Assembly: GCA_024654105.1 (NCBI GenBank)
Contig: JANLID010000012.1
Location: 1-14,134 of the forward strand
DNA length: 14,134 nucleotides
Reading direction: 5' to 3'
DNA from: Gallionella sp.
Lineage (GTDB): Bacteria > Pseudomonadota > Gammaproteobacteria > Burkholderiales > Gallionellaceae
The notes beneath the pieces were generated by a model. The model saw only the letters and a program-made list of their open reading frames with translations. It had not been told where the DNA came from and searched no databases. The position numbers and the translations under genes are program-made. Of this stretch, positions 1-5,720 are shown in pieces. The stretch's first letter is position 1, and every line of letters starts with the position of its first letter.

Positions 1-73
1 GAGTGATTTCCGCATAATAGGTTATCAGGATGCCGCACAATTTCTGAAAACGCTGGAAAAAGTCGGCCTTTAA
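1..73 (+). CDS. C-terminal end of a DsbD-like thiol:disulfide interchange protein (partial)
   Basis: Only the last 23 codons are inside the window, ending with TAA at 71-73. The readable tail contains RIIGYQDAAQFLKTLEKVGL. This resembles the end of the C-terminal thioredoxin-like domain of DsbD, where an R-x-x-G-[FY]-x-[DN]-A-x-x-F-L pattern closes the fold; a TlpA-type thioredoxin protein would end similarly. DsbD passes electrons from the cytoplasm across the inner membrane to periplasmic disulfide isomerases. The catalytic CxxC and the membrane part would lie upstream and cannot be seen. A 64-base gap separates it from aroQ. The family assignment rests on a short stretch and is tentative. 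Confidence 0.5.
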   Translation, partial: SDFRIIGYQDAAQFLKTLEKVGL

Positions 74-137
74 CGTTCTTTGTTTATCTTTGCAAAAAAA
101 GTAGACAATTCACCCTAACTTGCGGCAAACTTCGCGC

Positions 138-575
138 ATGAAAAATATCCTGGTGTTGCACGGCCCCAACCTGAACCTGCTCGGCAACCGCGAGCCCGGG
201 GTGTATGGGCACGTTACATTAGACGAAATTAACGCACGTTTAATGACATTAGCCGGCACGAATGGCGCAAACCTGTTTTGCTTTCAGAGTAACTCAGAGG
301 CCGCGCTGGTGGAGCGGGTACAGCAGGCACGCGCCGACGGCACCCAGTTCATCGTCATCAATCCGGCGGCGTTCACTCATACCAGCGTAGCCTTGCGCGA
401 CGCGCTGGCGGCAGTCGCCATTCCGTTCATCGAAGTGCATCTCTCCAATGTATTTGCGCGCGAAGCGTTCCGCAAGGAATCGTTTTTCTCTGATCTCGCT
501 GTTGGCGTGATCAGTGGTCTGGGCGCAGCGGGTTATGAATCAGCAGTGCAATATGCACTGCATAATAAAAACTAG
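138..575 (+). CDS. aroQ: 3-dehydroquinate dehydratase, type II
   Basis: Dehydrates 3-dehydroquinate to 3-dehydroshikimate, the third step of the shikimate pathway, in the cytoplasm as a dodecamer. The 145-residue length is normal for the type II family. Visible landmarks: the N-terminal LHGPNLNLLGNREPGVYG signature (residues 7-24) with the lid arginine R18 and catalytic tyrosine Y23; FQSNSE (49-54); INPAAFTHTSVALRDA (74-89) with substrate-binding N75 and H81; and IEVHLSN (98-104) carrying E99 and H101. The ATG at 138 is chosen because LHGPNLN then sits at the usual distance from the start; an in-frame TTG at 120 would add six atypical residues. No strong ribosome-binding site is visible. accB follows after 18 bases, so aroQ, accB and probably accC-prmA are likely cotranscribed. 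Confidence 0.96.
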   Translation: MKNILVLHGPNLNLLGNREPGVYGHVTLDEINARLMTLAGTNGANLFCFQSNSEAALVERVQQARADGTQFIVINPAAFTHTSVALRDALAAVAIPFIEVHLSNVFAREAFRKESFFSDLAVGVISGLGAAGYESAVQYALHNKN

Positions 576-593
576 AGTTTCGAGGAGGGCATC

Positions 594-1037
594 ATGGATT
601 TACGCAAGCTCAAGACACTGATTGAGCTGGTGGAAGGTTCCGGCATTGCCGAACTGGAAATCAGCGAAGGCGAAGAACGCGTGCGCATCACCCGCACCGC
701 CGCCGCCCAGCAGCTATATGCGCCGGCTCCGCCACCCGCCGCCGCACCTGTCGCGCCGCCTGCCGCTCCGGCAGCGGAGCCCGCCAAACCCGCCGCACCC
801 GAAGGCCATGTGGTGAAATCGCCGATGGTCGGCACCTTCTATCGCTCCGCCTCGCCGGGCTCCAAGGCCTTTGTGGATGTGGGTCAATCCGTGAACAGCG
901 GCGATACCCTGTGCATCATCGAAGCGATGAAGCTGCTCAACGAAATCGACGCGGATCAGGCCGGGGTCATCAAGGCCATATTGGTTGAAAATGGACAGCC
1001 GGTGGAGTTTGGCCAGCCCTTGTTTGTAATTGGGTAA
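594..1037 (+). CDS. accB: Biotin carboxyl carrier protein of acetyl-CoA carboxylase
   Basis: Carries the biotin that is carboxylated by AccC and then donates CO2 to acetyl-CoA on the AccAD transferase, the first committed step of fatty acid synthesis. 147 residues. Residues 1-35 form the conserved N-terminal region (MDLRKLKTLIELVEGSGI), residues about 38-70 are an Ala/Pro-rich flexible linker, and the biotinyl domain follows with SPMVGTFYR and the biotinylation motif EAMKL; the target lysine is K113, 35 residues from the end as in E. coli AccB. A strong Shine-Dalgarno GAGGAGG lies at 582-588, six bases before the ATG. It is separated from accC by an unusual 240-base gap full of repeats; in many relatives the two genes are nearly adjacent. 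Confidence 0.97.
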   Translation: MDLRKLKTLIELVEGSGIAELEISEGEERVRITRTAAAQQLYAPAPPPAAAPVAPPAAPAAEPAKPAAPEGHVVKSPMVGTFYRSASPGSKAFVDVGQSVNSGDTLCIIEAMKLLNEIDADQAGVIKAILVENGQPVEFGQPLFVIG

Positions 1038-1041
1038 TAAA

Positions 1042-1142
1042 GTGAAACGTGAAACGTGAAAAGTGAAACGTAATCCTTCCGGCAGGGAGGGGCGCGCTGG
1101 AAGCGCGGAGTGGGTATCATCTTTCACGTTTCACCTTTCACG
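1042..1142 (+). repeat. Inverted repeat with GTGAAAC-type repeated arms between accB and accC
   Basis: The left arm holds four tandem copies of a GTGAAA(A/C)-like unit (1042-1071), and the right arm at 1122-1142 is its reverse complement (TTTCACGTTTCACC pattern). Aligning 1048-1068 with the reverse complement of 1122-1142 gives 19 of 21 identities. The spacer contains a perfect CGCGC/GCGCG hairpin with a TGGAA loop. In RNA this would be one long hairpin between accB and the accC region. It has no T-tract, so it is not a standard terminator. The architecture resembles the element at 9060-9147. I cannot say from one window how many copies the genome has. Confidence 0.75.
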
Positions 1143-1156
1143 CAAAAGGTGAAGCA

Positions 1157-1285
1157 ATGTTTGAAAAAATTCTGATTGCAAACCGCGGTGACCAGCCGCC
1201 GGCAGGCGGCGCAGCGGCGCAGCCAAATTGCGTAGTGGCTGAAAGCCGCGAAGGCGGTTTCACCACGGAGACAGTGCATGTTTGA
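1157..1285 (+). pseudogene. Duplicated 5' stub of accC, reading as a 42-codon leader ORF
   Basis: From ATG 1157 the sequence encodes MFEKILIANRGD, nearly identical to the true AccC N-terminus MFEKILIANRGE encoded from 1278. The two 35-base copies (1157-1191 and 1278-1312) differ at five bases, and all five are synonymous (GAA/GAG, ATT/ATA, CTG/TTA, CGC/CGG). After codon 11 the stub departs into unrelated sequence and stops at TGA 1283-1285, which overlaps the accC start by eight bases (ATGTTTGA). An AAGGTG Shine-Dalgarno-like sequence precedes the stub, so it may be translated and coupled to accC by termination-reinitiation. The duplication is seen directly; its origin (recombination with a divergent accC allele, or insertion near the accC start) and any leader function are inference. 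Confidence 0.75.
1192..1277 (+). repeat. 86-bp structured insert between the two accC starts
   Basis: This stretch separates the accC stub from the real accC start. It holds a perfect GCCGCC-GGCA-GGCGGC hairpin near its left end and a longer hairpin at 1235-1266 that pairs GTGG/CCAC, GAAA/TTTC and CCGC/GCGG around a GAAG loop. The accC Shine-Dalgarno GGAG (1267-1270) starts directly after this stem, so the structure could affect accC translation. Its GCGCAGCCAA(A)TT motif and its GAAA-(G)CCGC stem also appear, in similar form, in the element at 3554-3821, suggesting one repeat family. Confidence 0.6.
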
Positions 1286-2633
1286 GAAAATATTAATTGC
1301 AAACCGGGGTGAAATCGCCTTGCGTATCCAGCGCGCCTGCCGCGAACTGGGCATTAAAACCGTTGTGGTGCATTCCGAAGCGGACGCCGAGGCCAAGTAT
1401 GTAAAGCTGGCCGATGAATCGGTTTGCATCGGCCCGGCACCTTCTTCGCTGAGCTACCTGAACATCCCCGCCATCATCAGCGCGGCGGAAGTCACCGATG
1501 CGCAAGCCATCCATCCCGGCTACGGTTTCCTGTCGGAAAACGCCGATTTTTCCGAGCGCGTCGAAAAATGCGGCTTCGTATTCATCGGTCCGCGCGCCGA
1601 AACCATCCGTCTGATGGGCGACAAGGTTTCCGCCAAGGCAGCGATGAAAAAAGCCGGCGTGCCGTGCGTGCCGGGCGTGGCCGGCGCGTTGCCCGACAAC
1701 TCGGCCGAGATCATCAAGATCGCGCGCAGCATCGGCTATCCGGTCATTATCAAGGCAGCGGGCGGTGGCGGCGGGCGCGGCATGCGCGCGGTACACACCG
1801 AAGCGGCGTTGCTGAATGCGGTAACCATGACCAAAACCGAGGCGCAGGCCGCTTTCAATAATCCGATGGTGTACATCGAGAAATTTCTGGAGAACCCGCG
1901 CCACATCGAATTCCAGGTGCTGTCCGACCAGCACGGTAACGCGGTTTATCTGGGCGAGCGCGATTGCTCGATGCAGCGCCGCCATCAAAAGATCATCGAG
2001 GAGGCGCCTGCGCCGTCGCTCAATCTGCGCCTGCGCAACAAGATCGGCGAGCGCTGCGCCGAGGCCTGCCGCAAAATCGGCTACCGCGGCGCGGGAACAT
2101 TCGAATTCCTGTATGAGAACGGCGAATTTTTCTTCATTGAAATGAATACCCGCGTGCAAGTGGAGCATCCCGTCACCGAAATGATTACCGGCATCGACAT
2201 CGTGCAGCAGCAAATCCGCATTGCCGCCGGGGAAAAACTGCCGTTCAGGCAGCGCGACATTCAATTCAGGGGACATGCCATCGAATGCCGCATCAACGCT
2301 GAACACCCTTACAAATTTACCCCTTCACCGGGACGCATCACCACCTGGCACATGCCGGGCGGCCCCGGGATACGTGTTGATTCGCATGTGTATGCCAACT
2401 ACTTTGTGCCGCCGCATTACGATTCAATGATCGGCAAAATCATCGCCTACGGCGACACCCGTGAGCAAGCCATGGCGCGGATGCGCACCGCCTTGTCGGA
2501 AATGGCAGTGGAAGGCATCGACACCAACATCGCGCTGCATCGCGAGTTGCTGCAGGATGCCGCCTTCATGCGTGGCGCCACCAATATTCATTACTTGGAA
2601 GAGCGGCTGGCCGAACGCACTAAAGGTAAGTAA
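1278..2633 (+). CDS. accC: Biotin carboxylase subunit of acetyl-CoA carboxylase
   Basis: ATP-dependent carboxylation of the AccB biotin in fatty acid synthesis; cytoplasmic. 451 residues, the family's usual length. The N-terminal preATP-grasp domain starts MFEKILIANRGEIALR; the ATP-grasp domain has K116 and K159 at their E. coli positions, the glycine-rich loop AGGGGGRGMR (160-170), and further on EKFLENPRHIEFQ, ERDCSMQRRHQK and the metal-binding FFIEMNTRVQVEHPVTEM stretch. The C-terminal domain contains HAIECRINAEHP and HYDSMIGKI. The ATG at 1278 is supported by GGAG at 1267-1270 and by numbering that matches E. coli; the earlier ATG at 1157 is out of frame. The stop overlaps the prmA start by one base (TAATG), implying coupled translation. 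Confidence 0.97.
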   Translation: MFEKILIANRGEIALRIQRACRELGIKTVVVHSEADAEAKYVKLADESVCIGPAPSSLSYLNIPAIISAAEVTDAQAIHPGYGFLSENADFSERVEKCGFVFIGPRAETIRLMGDKVSAKAAMKKAGVPCVPGVAGALPDNSAEIIKIARSIGYPVIIKAAGGGGGRGMRAVHTEAALLNAVTMTKTEAQAAFNNPMVYIEKFLENPRHIEFQVLSDQHGNAVYLGERDCSMQRRHQKIIEEAPAPSLNLRLRNKIGERCAEACRKIGYRGAGTFEFLYENGEFFFIEMNTRVQVEHPVTEMITGIDIVQQQIRIAAGEKLPFRQRDIQFRGHAIECRINAEHPYKFTPSPGRITTWHMPGGPGIRVDSHVYANYFVPPHYDSMIGKIIAYGDTREQAMARMRTALSEMAVEGIDTNIALHRELLQDAAFMRGATNIHYLEERLAERTKGK

Positions 2634-3553
2634 TGCCGTGGCTTACCCTGATGGTTGACTCCGACGCCGAGCACGCCGAAGCGCTGAGCGAAGCGTTGCT
2701 GGAACTTGGCGCGCTGTCGGTGGACCTGCTGGATGCCGATGCCGGCACGCCGGACGAGCAGGCGATTTTTGGTGAGCCCGGCGAAGCGCCGCCGGGCGTG
2801 TGGCAGCACAACCGCGTCAGCGCATTATTCGACGCCGACCGGGATGTGCCGGCAATTCTGCGCAAAGCCGCCAGCAACATTGGCCTCGAACAACCCCCCA
2901 AATACCGCATCGAGACGCTGGCCGACAATGACTGGGTGCGCCTTACCCAATCGCAGTTCGAGCCGATCCGGATTTCGGCGCGGCTGTGGATTGTGCCGAC
3001 TTGGCATGTTCCAAGTGATCACAATGCCGTCAATATCGTGCTCGACCCCGGCCTGGCGTTCGGCACCGGCAGCCACCCCACCACGCGGCTGTGCCTGCGC
3101 TGGCTGGACATCAACTTGCAAGGCGGCGAAAGCGTGCTGGATTACGGCTGTGGTTCCGGCATCCTCGCCATCGCCGCAATCAAGCTGGGGGCTGCACGCG
3201 CCGCCGGGGTTGATGTAGACTCGCAGGCAGTGACCGCCAGCCGCGACAATGCCGCCGCAAACCGGGTCGGGAGCGTACAGTTCTACCAACCCGACAATGC
3301 ACCGCAAGGCAGTTCCGAAGAACTTTTGGCCGGGCACCCGTATGATCTGGTGGTGGCGAACATTTTGACCAACCCGCTGCGCATGCTCGCCCCGTTGCTG
3401 GCGAATGCGACGCGGCAAGGCGGGCAGATCGTGCTGTCCGGCATCCTCGAGGAACAGGCGCAAGACGTGATGAATATCTACCGGCAATGGTTCGACCTGA
3501 ATGCCCCGGTTTTCGAAGAGGGCTGGGCATGCCTGTCCGGACGGAAGCGTTAA
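2633..3553 (+). CDS. prmA: Ribosomal protein L11 methyltransferase
   Basis: Trimethylates ribosomal protein L11 using S-adenosylmethionine. 306 residues, close to the usual 290-300. An N-terminal substrate-recognition domain (about 1-110) is followed by a class I SAM-methyltransferase fold: DPGLAFGTGSHPTT before the core, motif I DYGCGSGILAIAAIKLGA starting at D170, the acidic post-I GVDVD, and the family-specific NILTNPL motif IV. The C-terminus ends GWACLSGRKR, typical of the family. Its ATG overlaps the accC stop by one base. The gene ends immediately before an inverted-repeat element; the left terminal repeat of that element begins on the base after the TAA. Confidence 0.95.
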   Translation: MPWLTLMVDSDAEHAEALSEALLELGALSVDLLDADAGTPDEQAIFGEPGEAPPGVWQHNRVSALFDADRDVPAILRKAASNIGLEQPPKYRIETLADNDWVRLTQSQFEPIRISARLWIVPTWHVPSDHNAVNIVLDPGLAFGTGSHPTTRLCLRWLDINLQGGESVLDYGCGSGILAIAAIKLGAARAAGVDVDSQAVTASRDNAAANRVGSVQFYQPDNAPQGSSEELLAGHPYDLVVANILTNPLRMLAPLLANATRQGGQIVLSGILEEQAQDVMNIYRQWFDLNAPVFEEGWACLSGRKR

Positions 3554-3821
3554 ATGGCATCGCCCCGAATTGAGCGAGCGGGATGAAGCACAAGGAGCCG
3601 CGCATAACCAGCGACTTGACCGCTTGCGGTCTTAGTCGAATGGCTAGGAGTTATATCAGTGAGCGACGAGATATATCAAAAAGATAAGCGAGGAGCCGAA
3701 CGACAACGAAGTTGCGGTGAAGGCTCATATCGGCGCAGCCGATGTGAAACCGCAAAGCGGTGGCCGAAACCAACACGCGACGCAGTGATTCGCTCGCGCA
3801 GCCAATTCGGGGCGATGCCAT
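3554..3821. repeat. 268-bp element with perfect 19-bp terminal inverted repeats and internal hairpins
   Basis: Positions 3554-3572 (ATGGCATCGCCCCGAATTG) are exactly repeated in inverted orientation at 3803-3821; a second matching block, GCGAGCG at 3574-3580 against CGCTCGC at 3791-3797, lies just inside. Between them are several hairpins: 3612-3638 (CGAC and GACCGC paired with GCGGTC and GTCG), 3652-3675 (TATATC/GATATA), 3693-3726 (GAGCC/GGCTC), 3729-3743 (ATCGGC-GCA-GCCGAT) and 3749-3761 (ACCGC-AAA-GCGGT). GAGCGA...GGAGCCG blocks near 3572-3600 and 3660-3698 look like degenerate direct repeats. There is no convincing ORF inside. The element starts right after the prmA stop, and its right end includes the first two bases of the next gene's ATG. 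It could be a MITE-like insertion, an invertible segment or a structured RNA; the sequence alone does not decide. Confidence 0.75.
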
Positions 3822-4719
3822 GAGCGGAACGACCCTCTGCCCGCACTGTAACACGCGTTTCAAAATCGCCGAGGCGCAACTGGAAGCGCATCACGGCATG
3901 GTGCGCTGCGGGCATTGCCTGCAAGCCTTCGACGCCCGTCCCGGTTTTATCCCCGACCAGCCCAGCCCTCAGCTTGAACTGCCGATACTGAGCGAGCCGG
4001 CGTCCCTCGCCGAACTTGCCGATGAATCACCGGCAGCACTGACTGCATTCGAGAATGAGCTTCCGGATACTGCATACAACGGAACGCTGGATTATGTTGA
4101 GATGGCCGCTGCGGCACAAAATGAAATGCCGCCGGACGCGCTGTTGCTACCTGAAACAGCATCGTTGCAGCCGATGACACTGGCCGAGCAAGTTGCCATC
4201 GTGCAGGATGAGGATGACAGCGAACCCCGCCCGGAACGGCGCACCTGGCCTTGGGCGATTGCCGCCTTTTTGCTGCTGCTGGTATCGATCGCACAGGCCG
4301 CCTACTTCTTCCGCGTCGACCTCGCCGCGCACTTGCCCGGTTTGAAACCCGCACTGATCAGCTATTGCCAGATGCTCAAATGCACTGTGCCGCTGCCGCA
4401 AAATACCGATCTGATGAGCATCGAATCCTCCAATCTCGAAGCCGACCCCACACACGAAAACCAGATTGCCCTGAATCTCCTGTTGCGCAACCGCGCACCA
4501 TACTCACAAGCCTTTCCCAATCTGGAACTCACGCTCAACGATACGCAGGACAAGCCGCTGGCGCGACGCATGTTTCGTCCGGCAGATTACCTGCCGCCGC
4601 TTGAGAGCGAAGAATTCGGCCTGCTGCCACACCACGAAATCAGCGTCAGGTTATATCTTGATACTACCGACCTCAGGCCGACCGGCTACCGCCTGGCATT
4701 GCTTTATCCTTCGCCGTAG
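3820..4719 (+). CDS. Zinc-ribbon and DUF3426 domain membrane protein
   Basis: A 299-residue protein of unknown function typical of betaproteobacteria, often found next to prmA. The N-terminus is a MJ0042-type zinc ribbon with two CxxC pairs (C7, C10, C30, C33) in the context CPHCNTRF...MVRCGHCLQAFDAR. Residues about 40-140 are acidic, low-complexity and probably a flexible linker. One transmembrane helix lies at about 142-165 (WPWAIAAFLLLLVSIAQAAYF), followed by a DUF3426-like C-terminal domain that would be periplasmic if the zinc ribbon is cytoplasmic. The ATG at 3820 is chosen because the zinc ribbon then starts at residue 7; an in-frame GTG at 3760 would lie inside the upstream repeat element. 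The Shine-Dalgarno is weak (GGGG near 3809-3812) and lies in the terminal repeat. It converges on plsY with only seven bases between the stop codons. Confidence 0.88.
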   Translation: MSGTTLCPHCNTRFKIAEAQLEAHHGMVRCGHCLQAFDARPGFIPDQPSPQLELPILSEPASLAELADESPAALTAFENELPDTAYNGTLDYVEMAAAAQNEMPPDALLLPETASLQPMTLAEQVAIVQDEDDSEPRPERRTWPWAIAAFLLLLVSIAQAAYFFRVDLAAHLPGLKPALISYCQMLKCTVPLPQNTDLMSIESSNLEADPTHENQIALNLLLRNRAPYSQAFPNLELTLNDTQDKPLARRMFRPADYLPPLESEEFGLLPHHEISVRLYLDTTDLRPTGYRLALLYPSP

Positions 4720-4726
4720 AGAACGG

Positions 4727-5338
4727 TTATTGAGCCGCGCCGCGCTTGCCGATCCGCGTTTCTTTGCCCGCCAGCAGATTCTGAATGTTGCCTTTATGCC
4801 GCCAGATCAGCAGTAGTGACATGAGTGCGGATGCCAGCGCCCATTCATGCGGCAAGCCCAGCACCATCGCATAGATTGGCGCGCCGGCGGCGGCAGTCAA
4901 GGCCGCCAGCGACGACAGGCGGAACAACGCCGCCACCAGCAGCCAGGTTGCCAGCGCGCCCAATCCTACCCAGATATTCAATGCCAGCAACACGCCCAGC
5001 GCCGTCGCGACCCCCTTGCCGCCCTTGAAGCGCAGGAACAACGGAAACAGGTGGCCAAAAAATACCGCCAGCGAAACCAGCGCAACCAGTGTCAGATAAG
5101 CTTCATCATGCGGCGCGAAACGTATCGCCAGCCATACCGCCAGCCAACCCTTCGCTGCATCGCCCAGCAACGTCAGTGCCGCCGCCGTTTTCTTGCCGCT
5201 ACGCAACACATTGGTTGCGCCCGGGTTATGCGAGCCGTAAGTGCGTGGGTCGGGCAAGCGGAACAATTTACTCATCAACACCGCGAACGAAACCGAGCCG
5301 AGCAAATAGGCGCATACGACAAAAAATAGTGTCAACAT
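4727..5338 (-). CDS. plsY: Acyl-phosphate:glycerol-3-phosphate acyltransferase
   Basis: Integral inner-membrane enzyme that transfers an acyl chain from acyl-phosphate to glycerol-3-phosphate, giving lysophosphatidic acid, the first step of phospholipid synthesis. 203 residues with about five to seven hydrophobic segments. Three conserved PlsY motifs are visible: GSHNPGATNVLR (35-46), the GHLFPLFLRFKGGKGVATA region in the middle (phosphate-binding loop) and WRHKGNIQNLLAGKE near the C-terminus. A TAAGG sequence precedes the ATG by about eight bases. The gene lies downstream of, and in the same direction as, a tRNA-Arg. It ends seven bases from the stop of the convergent DUF3426 gene, with no terminator between them. 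Confidence 0.95.
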   Translation of the reverse strand: MLTLFFVVCAYLLGSVSFAVLMSKLFRLPDPRTYGSHNPGATNVLRSGKKTAAALTLLGDAAKGWLAVWLAIRFAPHDEAYLTLVALVSLAVFFGHLFPLFLRFKGGKGVATALGVLLALNIWVGLGALATWLLVAALFRLSSLAALTAAAGAPIYAMVLGLPHEWALASALMSLLLIWRHKGNIQNLLAGKETRIGKRGAAQ

Positions 5339-5366
5339 TTCGAGTACCTTAAAATGCGAGCGGCGG

Positions 5367-5397
5367 ATTTTACGTCATTCTCAATTGACTCAGGCAA
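5367..5397 (-). promoter_or_regulatory. Possible plsY promoter
   Basis: On the minus strand a -10-like TAAAAT (complement of 5367-5372) lies 28 bases upstream of the plsY ATG. The best -35-like hexamer is TTGCCT (complement of 5392-5397), with a 19-base spacer that is longer than ideal. Transcription would give a leader of about 20 bases. This is a pattern match only. Confidence 0.3.
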
Positions 5398-5532
5398 ATG
5401 AAGCGTGCAAAAAATCACCCAATCGCGTGCCGCGCAACCCATTGATTGCTGCTGTGCTATTCAAGAATGCGGGCGCGCATGGCAGGACTGAAAAGGCCAA
5501 ACGACGCAAAAAAAAGATGACGGTCAGGGAAT

Positions 5533-5607
5533 TGGCGTCCTCGACTGGAATCGAACCAGTAATTGACCCTTAGGAGGGGCCGGTTATATCCATTTAACTA
5601 CGAGGAC
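5533..5607 (-). tRNA. tRNA-Arg (anticodon CCT)
   Basis: The minus strand folds into a full cloverleaf of 75 nt including an encoded CCA. The acceptor stem is GTCCTCG (5607-5601) with CGAGGAC (5543-5537), followed by discriminator G at 5536 and CCA at 5535-5533. The anticodon stem is GGCCC/GGGTC (one G-U pair) around the loop CTCCTAA, giving anticodon CCT, which reads AGG. The T arm is ACTGG-TTCGATT-CCAGT. A run of eight T on the transcribed strand (complement of 5508-5515), about 17 nt past the CCA, could serve as terminator. No integrase or duplicated tRNA end suggesting an integration site is visible. Confidence 0.96.
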
Positions 5608-5617
5608 AGCGGATCGC

Positions 5618-5644
5618 ATTCTAGCGGAAATGCGCCGCAATCAA
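5618..5644 (-). promoter_or_regulatory. Possible tRNA-Arg promoter
   Basis: On the minus strand TAGAAT (complement of 5618-5623) ends ten bases before the first tRNA base, a good place for a -10 box with a very short leader. A -35-like TTGATT (complement of 5639-5644) lies 15 bases further upstream, shorter than the ideal 17. No other convincing pair is closer to the tRNA. Confidence 0.35.
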
Positions 5645-5710
5645 AACCTCGCTGCTGGTATCATGCGCGCCCTCAAGGAAATTGCCGAAGGCACTTTCGG
5701 AAAAAAATAG
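5630..5710 (+). CDS. Possible small ORF upstream of uup (26 aa), unrecognised
   Basis: ATG 5630 to TAG 5708-5710 encodes a 26-residue peptide beginning MRRNQNLAAGIMRALKEI and ending GTFGKK. Codon choice resembles the neighbouring genes, and the frame stays open leftward into the tRNA region, so it could be the tail of a lost gene, a uup leader peptide or chance. It ends ten bases before the uup ATG. The only Shine-Dalgarno-like sequence is a poor GCGGA. The region overlaps the proposed tRNA promoter on the other strand. I do not recognise a family. Confidence 0.2.
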   Translation: MRRNQNLAAGIMRALKEIAEGTFGKK

Positions 5711-5720
5711 TTTTCAGATC

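Noticed and set aside
120..137. TTG-initiated extension of AroQ by six residues
   Set aside because: The ATG at 138 places the conserved LHGPNLN motif at its normal distance from the start.
1293..2306. Long open frame antisense to accC (337 codons), and a similar one antisense to uup at 5736-6983
   Set aside because: Both are mirror frames of clearly conserved genes in GC-rich DNA, have no recognisable motifs and no start signals.
3760..3819. GTG-initiated extension of the DUF3426 protein
   Set aside because: The added 20 residues would be encoded by the repeat element, and the zinc ribbon normally starts a few residues from the N-terminus.
5385..5573. 62-codon ORF on the plus strand between plsY and the tRNA
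   Set aside because: Its 3' part lies within the tRNA gene on the other strand, and it has no ribosome-binding site or recognisable family.
5533..5607. tRNA-Arg as a possible integration site for a mobile element
   Set aside because: No integrase gene and no duplicated tRNA 3' end is visible on either side; both flanks are housekeeping genes.
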